Shown here: positions 7,813 to 9,795 of the stretch, piece by piece
Numbering within the stretch: the first letter of the stretch is position 1
How the letters are laid out: every line of letters starts with the position of its first letter
NCBI GenBank assembly: GCA_023228745.1
Contig: JALOAP010000085.1
Location: 1 to 9,795 of the forward strand
Direction: 5' to 3'
Length of the DNA: 9,795 nt
Source of the DNA: Dehalococcoidia bacterium
GTDB lineage: Bacteria; Chloroflexota; Dehalococcoidia; Tepidiformales; Tepidiformaceae
The notes under the pieces: model-generated
Database searches by the model: none
What the model was told of the DNA's origin: nothing
What the model saw: only the letters and a program-made list of their open reading frames with translations
Made by a program: the position numbers and the translations under genes

Positions 7813-7829
7813 CAATACCTCCACGATTC

Positions 7830-7859
7830 ACACGGCCGGCCCTGCAGGGCCGGCCGTGT
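7830..7859 (+). terminator. strong palindromic terminator of the pdh operon
   Basis: Perfect 13-bp stem (ACACGGCCGGCCC paired with its complement) around TGCA, 17 nt after the pdhC stop. The loop is itself self-complementary, so the whole 30 nt is a perfect palindrome. The downstream T-rich bases are poor (TTGCTTTGCG), so it may be a weak or factor-assisted intrinsic terminator. No gene lies on the opposite strand that would need it. Confidence 0.75.
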
Positions 7860-7882
7860 TGCTTTGCGCGAATAAGGAGCTA

Positions 7883-7909
7883 TTGCGAACGTGGTAAGCT
7901 ATTTATAAG
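7883..7909 (+). promoter_or_regulatory. candidate promoter of infA
   Basis: A -35-like TTGCGA (7883-7888) and a -10-like TATAAG (7904-7909) lie in an unusually AT-rich patch just after the pdh terminator. The 15-bp spacer is short of ideal, so the exact hexamers are uncertain. Position and base composition support a promoter here, giving an infA leader of roughly 135 nt. Confidence 0.45.
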
Positions 7910-7927
7910 GACTTGCGTCTCCCTGCA

Positions 7928-7984
7928 TCGCCGGTCGCCGGATTCGGCCGAAAGGTTCGACCGAGGGGTTTTCCCCTTCCGGCG
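7928..7984 (+). promoter_or_regulatory. structured 5' leader region of infA
   Basis: This part of the leader contains several inverted repeats. CGGTCG (7932-7937) pairs with CGACCG (7958-7963). AGGGG-TTTT-CCCCT forms a hairpin at 7964-7977. An alternative outer helix is CGCCGG (7929-7934) with CCGGCG (7979-7984), which competes with the first stem. The last 65 nt before the gene are less structured and end with the SD. No match to a riboswitch class is recognised by eye. A regulatory role is inference. Confidence 0.35.
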
Positions 7985-8050
7985 CCATGGGACGCACACC
8001 ACTGTTATTCGACCCGCCGGTGACCCCGGCCCACCCGCCAAGGAGGCTTT

Positions 8051-8269
8051 ATGGCATCGAAGGATGCATTGGAAGTAGAAGGCATTGTTACCCAGGCGCT
8101 CCCGAGCGCCCAGTTCCGCGTCGAGCTCGGCAACGGCCACGAAGTGCTCGCGCACATCAGCGGGAAGATGCGGAAGCACTTCATCAAGGTGCTCCCGGGC
8201 GACCGCGTGCTCGTTGAGCTCTCTCCCTACGACCTGAGCCGCGGCCGGCTGACGTTCCGCTTCAAGTAA
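8051..8269 (+). CDS. infA: translation initiation factor IF-1
   Basis: A 72-aa single OB-fold protein that binds the ribosomal A site during initiation. It matches IF-1 over its whole length, with 'EVEG', 'FRVELGNGHEVLAHISGKMRK' (residues 22-42) and 'LPGDRVLVELSPYDLSRGR'. Length is exactly that of the family. ATG 8051 follows a perfect AAGGAGG (8040-8046) 4 nt upstream. In most bacteria infA lies within or next to the ribosomal protein spc/alpha cluster, often before rpmJ. Here it stands alone between the pdh operon and nuoB, with no rpmJ downstream. It could be the only copy, relocated, or a second copy. Confidence 0.96.
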   Translation: MASKDALEVEGIVTQALPSAQFRVELGNGHEVLAHISGKMRKHFIKVLPGDRVLVELSPYDLSRGRLTFRFK

Positions 8270-8285
8270 TCATCGCTTACCCGGC

Positions 8286-8301
8286 CCGGGCAGAAGCCCG
8301 G
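8286..8301 (+). repeat. hairpin 17 nt downstream of infA
   Basis: CCGGGC / GCCCGG 6-bp stem with AGAA loop, directly after infA. Possible terminator or RNA-stabilising element; no T-run follows. Confidence 0.4.
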
Positions 8302-8309
8302 CAAGATCG

Positions 8310-8327
8310 CCGCCCGACTCGGGGCGG
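8310..8327 (+). repeat. second hairpin downstream of infA
   Basis: CCGCCC / GGGCGG 6-bp stem with a 6-nt loop (GACTCG). It is the second of four inverted repeats between infA and nuoB; no T-run follows on either strand. Confidence 0.35.
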
Positions 8328-8330
8328 ACG

Positions 8331-8347
8331 CGCGTGGCTCCCACGCG
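8331..8347 (+). terminator. candidate infA terminator hairpin
   Basis: CGCGTGG / CCACGCG 7-bp stem with a 3-nt CTC loop. It is followed by a modestly T-containing stretch (CACCTTTGGTTGCTG), making it the most terminator-like of the four hairpins in this convergent gap. The remainder of 8270-8449 shows no gene. It holds one more inverted repeat, at 8408-8425, which includes a 12-nt perfect palindrome (8414-8425). Confidence 0.4.
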
Positions 8348-8449
8348 GCACCTTTGGTTGCTGCTTGCTCGAGCCATCGAACACCCGAACTACGCGCAAC
8401 CCAGATAGGCCCACGCGGGCCCGCGGCAGCCGATCCAACGCTGCAGTTG

Positions 8450-9112
8450 TTAGCTGGGGAAGGTTTCGCCCTGGTACGGTGCGCCGTAGTCCAGGTATGG
8501 CGGCCAGAGTCCTTCGAGTTCCTTCCGGATGGGGTCGCCCTCCGGAAGGTAGCGATGGAACTGCGGCTCGACATCACGGCGCTGCCACTTCTTACCGATG
8601 GTGTCTTCGCGAATCTTGTCCTGCAGCAGCATGATGCCGGTGAGCAGCGACTCGGGGCGCGGCGGGCAACCGGGGACATAGACATCGACCGGGAGCAGCG
8701 TATTGACGCCGGGCGTGACGCTATAGGCATAGGCGAAGGGGCCGCCCATGATCGCGCACCCACCCATGGCGAGTGCCCACTTCGGCTCCGGCATCTGCAG
8801 CCAAATGCGGCGGACGGCGGGCGCCATCTTCCAGGTGACGGTGCCGGGCACAAGCAGCAGGTCGGCCTGCCGGGGCGACGCCCGGAAGATCTCCGCACCA
8901 AAGCGCGCAATGTCGTAGCGCGGCGTGGCTGTGGCGATCATCTCCATCGCGCAGCAAGCGAGGCCAAACATCACCGGCCAGAGCGATGACCGCCGGGCCC
9001 AGTTCAGGACCTGGTCGACGGACGTGACCAGGATGTTCTGCTGCACCTCCTCTTCGACGTCCGTCGAGAGGCTGAGCGGGAGGGGCTGGTAGACCTTGTT
9101 CGCCTGGGTCAT
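8450..9112 (-). CDS. nuoB: NADH-quinone oxidoreductase subunit B-like protein (NuoB family)
   Basis: A 220-aa protein that carries cluster N2, the last Fe-S centre before quinone in complex I. All four ligands are present: C53-C54 in 'GLACCAMEM', C119 in 'MGGCAIMGG' and C149 in 'VPGCPPRPE'. The 'GTVTWKMAP' and 'PVDVYVPGCPP' blocks are typical. Odd points are 'CAIMGGPFAYAYSVTPG', where housekeeping NuoB usually has a CASSGG or CANSGG form and a VQG, and a C-terminal extension of about 45 residues after 'LLQDKI'. Neither nuoA nor nuoC flanks it, so it is separated from a normal nuo cluster in this window. It starts at ATG 9112 with no strong SD. It may be read from the promoter of the zinc-ribbon gene 89 nt upstream. 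Confidence 0.9.
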   Translation of the reverse strand: MTQANKVYQPLPLSLSTDVEEEVQQNILVTSVDQVLNWARRSSLWPVMFGLACCAMEMIATATPRYDIARFGAEIFRASPRQADLLLVPGTVTWKMAPAVRRIWLQMPEPKWALAMGGCAIMGGPFAYAYSVTPGVNTLLPVDVYVPGCPPRPESLLTGIMLLQDKIREDTIGKKWQRRDVEPQFHRYLPEGDPIRKELEGLWPPYLDYGAPYQGETFPS

Positions 9113-9201
9113 GACTTGTTCAGCCTATCACAATGCTATTCGTTGCTCGAACATGCAGCGGCGCCGGCGCGACGGTGGTACGGGCGCGAGGGTGTTGGCA
9201 C

Positions 9202-9408
9202 TTAGCGCGAGCGGCCGAGGTGATACTGTCCGTCGTTGATGGGCTCGTCGATGAAGAGCTCACCGTTTCGGATCTTGATGTTGTAGCCGCAATCGGGGTT
9301 CGTGCACACCCATGCCTTGAAGTGGATGGGCGCCCCCTGGCTGCCGAAGTCCGAGAACGGAACGAGGTCGCCTTCGCCACACTTACGACACATTGGAAAC
9401 GTGTACAT
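9202..9408 (-). CDS. small zinc-ribbon protein of unknown function
   Basis: A 68-aa protein with four cysteines in ribbon spacing: C7-x2-C10 and C35-x4-C40 ('CRKC' and 'CTNPDC'). They probably bind one zinc or possibly iron. The tail 'GYNIKIRNGELFIDEPIND' is not recognised. I chose ATG 9408 over a further-upstream TTG (9465) because a good promoter (-35 at 9460-9465, -10 at 9437-9442) overlaps that TTG and would put the transcript start near 9430. The SD is poor (GGTTGGTTGGG). It lies directly upstream of nuoB on the same strand. The ordered cysteines and the promoter support a real gene; function is not assignable from sequence. Confidence 0.7.
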   Translation of the reverse strand: MYTFPMCRKCGEGDLVPFSDFGSQGAPIHFKAWVCTNPDCGYNIKIRNGELFIDEPINDGQYHLGRSR

Positions 9409-9436
9409 CCCAACCAACCCCCCATGTGAAGGGGCG

Positions 9437-9465
9437 ATAGTAGCAGGGGCGTGAACAGTCGGCAA
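9437..9465 (-). promoter_or_regulatory. candidate promoter for the zinc-ribbon gene (and possibly nuoB)
   Basis: Read on the - strand, TTGCCG (-35, 9465-9460) is separated by exactly 17 bp from TACTAT (-10, 9442-9437); four of six bases match the consensus in each hexamer. Predicted transcription starts near 9430, about 20 nt before ATG 9408. Confidence 0.55.
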
Positions 9466-9563
9466 TCACGTCGGGTGCGAGTTACGAGCGTCCTTGTGAT
9501 CGAAGGGGCGGGGGGTGTGGTTTCGAAGGTACGACGGAACCAGGATGTTGCTTGCCTCCATGC

Positions 9564-9591
9564 TTGACACCCTTTTGGTGATGCGTAACTA
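9564..9591 (+). promoter_or_regulatory. candidate promoter for the Tat lipoprotein gene
   Basis: A perfect -35 TTGACA (9564-9569) is followed after 16 bp by a weak -10-like TAACTA (9586-9591) in an AT-rich stretch. It is divergent from the zinc-ribbon promoter about 100 bp away. The first of three 22-bp-phased TATTTG units overlaps the -10. The rest of the 228-nt divergent gap (9409-9636) holds a G-rich tract at 9505-9520 and no gene. Confidence 0.5.
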
Positions 9592-9655
9592 TTTGCCCCA
9601 CTAACTGGATGTATTTGCCAACATAGGAGGAAGTATTTGAGCCACTACTGGGCGC
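9590..9655 (+). repeat. three 22-bp-phased TATTTG units at the lipoprotein start
   Basis: TATTTG occurs at 9590, 9612 and 9634, exactly 22 bp apart. Units 1 and 2 share TATTTGCC. Units 1 (9590-9608) and 3 (9634-9651) match over about 16 of 19 columns with one gap, sharing CCACTA and CTGG. Unit 3 includes the TTG start codon; unit 2 includes the SD. The phasing of about two helical turns is what a protein binding one DNA face would need. An operator role is inference. Confidence 0.4.
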
Positions 9656-9795
9656 AATATTGGGATGCACGCGCCAGCCGACGTCGGCTACTCCGGGGGA
9701 GCGGAGTGGCGGCGGTCGGCTCCGTCGGCCTGGCGTTGGTGGGCTGCGGGGATGATGACGACGATGGCGACGCCAACGGTGAAGGGGGAGGGACC
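9637..9795 (+). CDS. Tat-exported lipoprotein, N-terminal 53 residues (3'-truncated by window)
   Basis: Start of a secreted lipoprotein. The TTG at 9637 follows a perfect AGGAGG (9625-9630) at 6 nt, and the frame has a stop 51 nt upstream with no other start. Residues 14-20 (SRRRLLR) form a twin-arginine motif, residues 21-36 are hydrophobic, and the lipobox 'LVGC' places the lipidated cysteine at C37. An acidic run (D39-D43) and a Gly-rich linker follow, as in many ABC-transporter solute-binding proteins or other Tat lipoproteins. The functional domain lies outside the window, so the ligand is unknown. Confidence 0.8.
   Translation, partial: MSHYWAQYWDARASRRRLLRGSGVAAVGSVGLALVGCGDDDDDGDANGEGGGT

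Noticed and set aside
5797..7824. Very long open frame on the - strand antisense to pdhB/pdhC
   Set aside because: It is opposite two clearly conserved genes, shows no recognisable domain, and its composition (rich in His, Arg, Leu, Val) is typical of antisense translation in GC-rich DNA.
7951..7965. GGTTCGACC resembling a tRNA T-arm
   Set aside because: There is no matching acceptor stem, anticodon arm or 3' stem pairing; it is better explained as part of the infA leader hairpins.
9463..9465. TTG as an upstream start of the zinc-ribbon protein (- strand)
   Set aside because: It falls inside the best -35 hexamer of that gene, and the extra 19 residues look like translated leader rather than protein.
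9505..9520. G-rich tract that might form a G-quadruplex
   Set aside because: It has one long G block and only short further runs; in a GC-rich genome this is weak evidence.
9482..9670. Small - strand open frame in the divergent gap
   Set aside because: It runs antisense through the lipoprotein start and its SD, has no SD of its own and no recognisable motif.

Overview
The window looks like a GC-rich bacterial chromosome segment. The best guess is a member of Chloroflexota: GTG and TTG starts are common, and the right-edge lipoprotein begins with a Tat-plus-lipobox leader followed by an acidic stretch, a style I associate with that phylum. This placement is inference from protein style only; there is no rRNA or marker phylogeny here. 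I see no CRISPR array, insertion sequence, phage gene, tRNA or rRNA.

Left part (1-2876, + strand): a tightly packed redox/membrane cassette whose beginning lies outside the window. It holds the C-terminal part of a [4Fe-4S] electron-transfer subunit, a Tat-exported membrane-anchored Rieske protein, a two-helix membrane protein and an HPP-family integral membrane protein. A Gfo/Idh/MocA-fold protein follows that lacks the usual catalytic residues. The first three genes overlap stop-to-start, so they are probably one operon and one electron-transfer module serving a larger oxidoreductase upstream.

Centre (3029-7812, + strand): a complete 2-oxoacid dehydrogenase operon, most likely pyruvate dehydrogenase, in the order E3 (lpdA), E1 alpha (pdhA), E1 beta (pdhB), E2 (pdhC). 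The genes overlap or are separated by 3-9 nt, and each of the last three has a recognisable Shine-Dalgarno sequence. A perfect 30-nt inverted repeat closes the operon. Together the products convert pyruvate, CoA and NAD+ to acetyl-CoA, CO2 and NADH.

Right part (7861-9795): a stand-alone translation initiation factor IF-1 gene (infA, +) with its own candidate promoter and a GC-rich structured leader. A gene-free convergent region rich in hairpins (8270-8449) follows. Then come a lone NuoB-like complex I subunit and a small four-cysteine zinc-ribbon protein, both on the - strand. Finally a divergent promoter region, containing three TATTTG units spaced exactly 22 bp apart, leads into the first 53 codons of a Tat lipoprotein (+), probably a transporter solute-binding protein, cut by the window end.

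No clear-cut undescribed system is visible. The most unusual items are the 22-bp-phased repeats at the lipoprotein start, the catalytically degenerate Gfo/Idh/MocA protein, the lone divergent NuoB beside a zinc-ribbon gene, the Fe-S/Rieske/HPP cassette, and the isolated infA with a structured leader.
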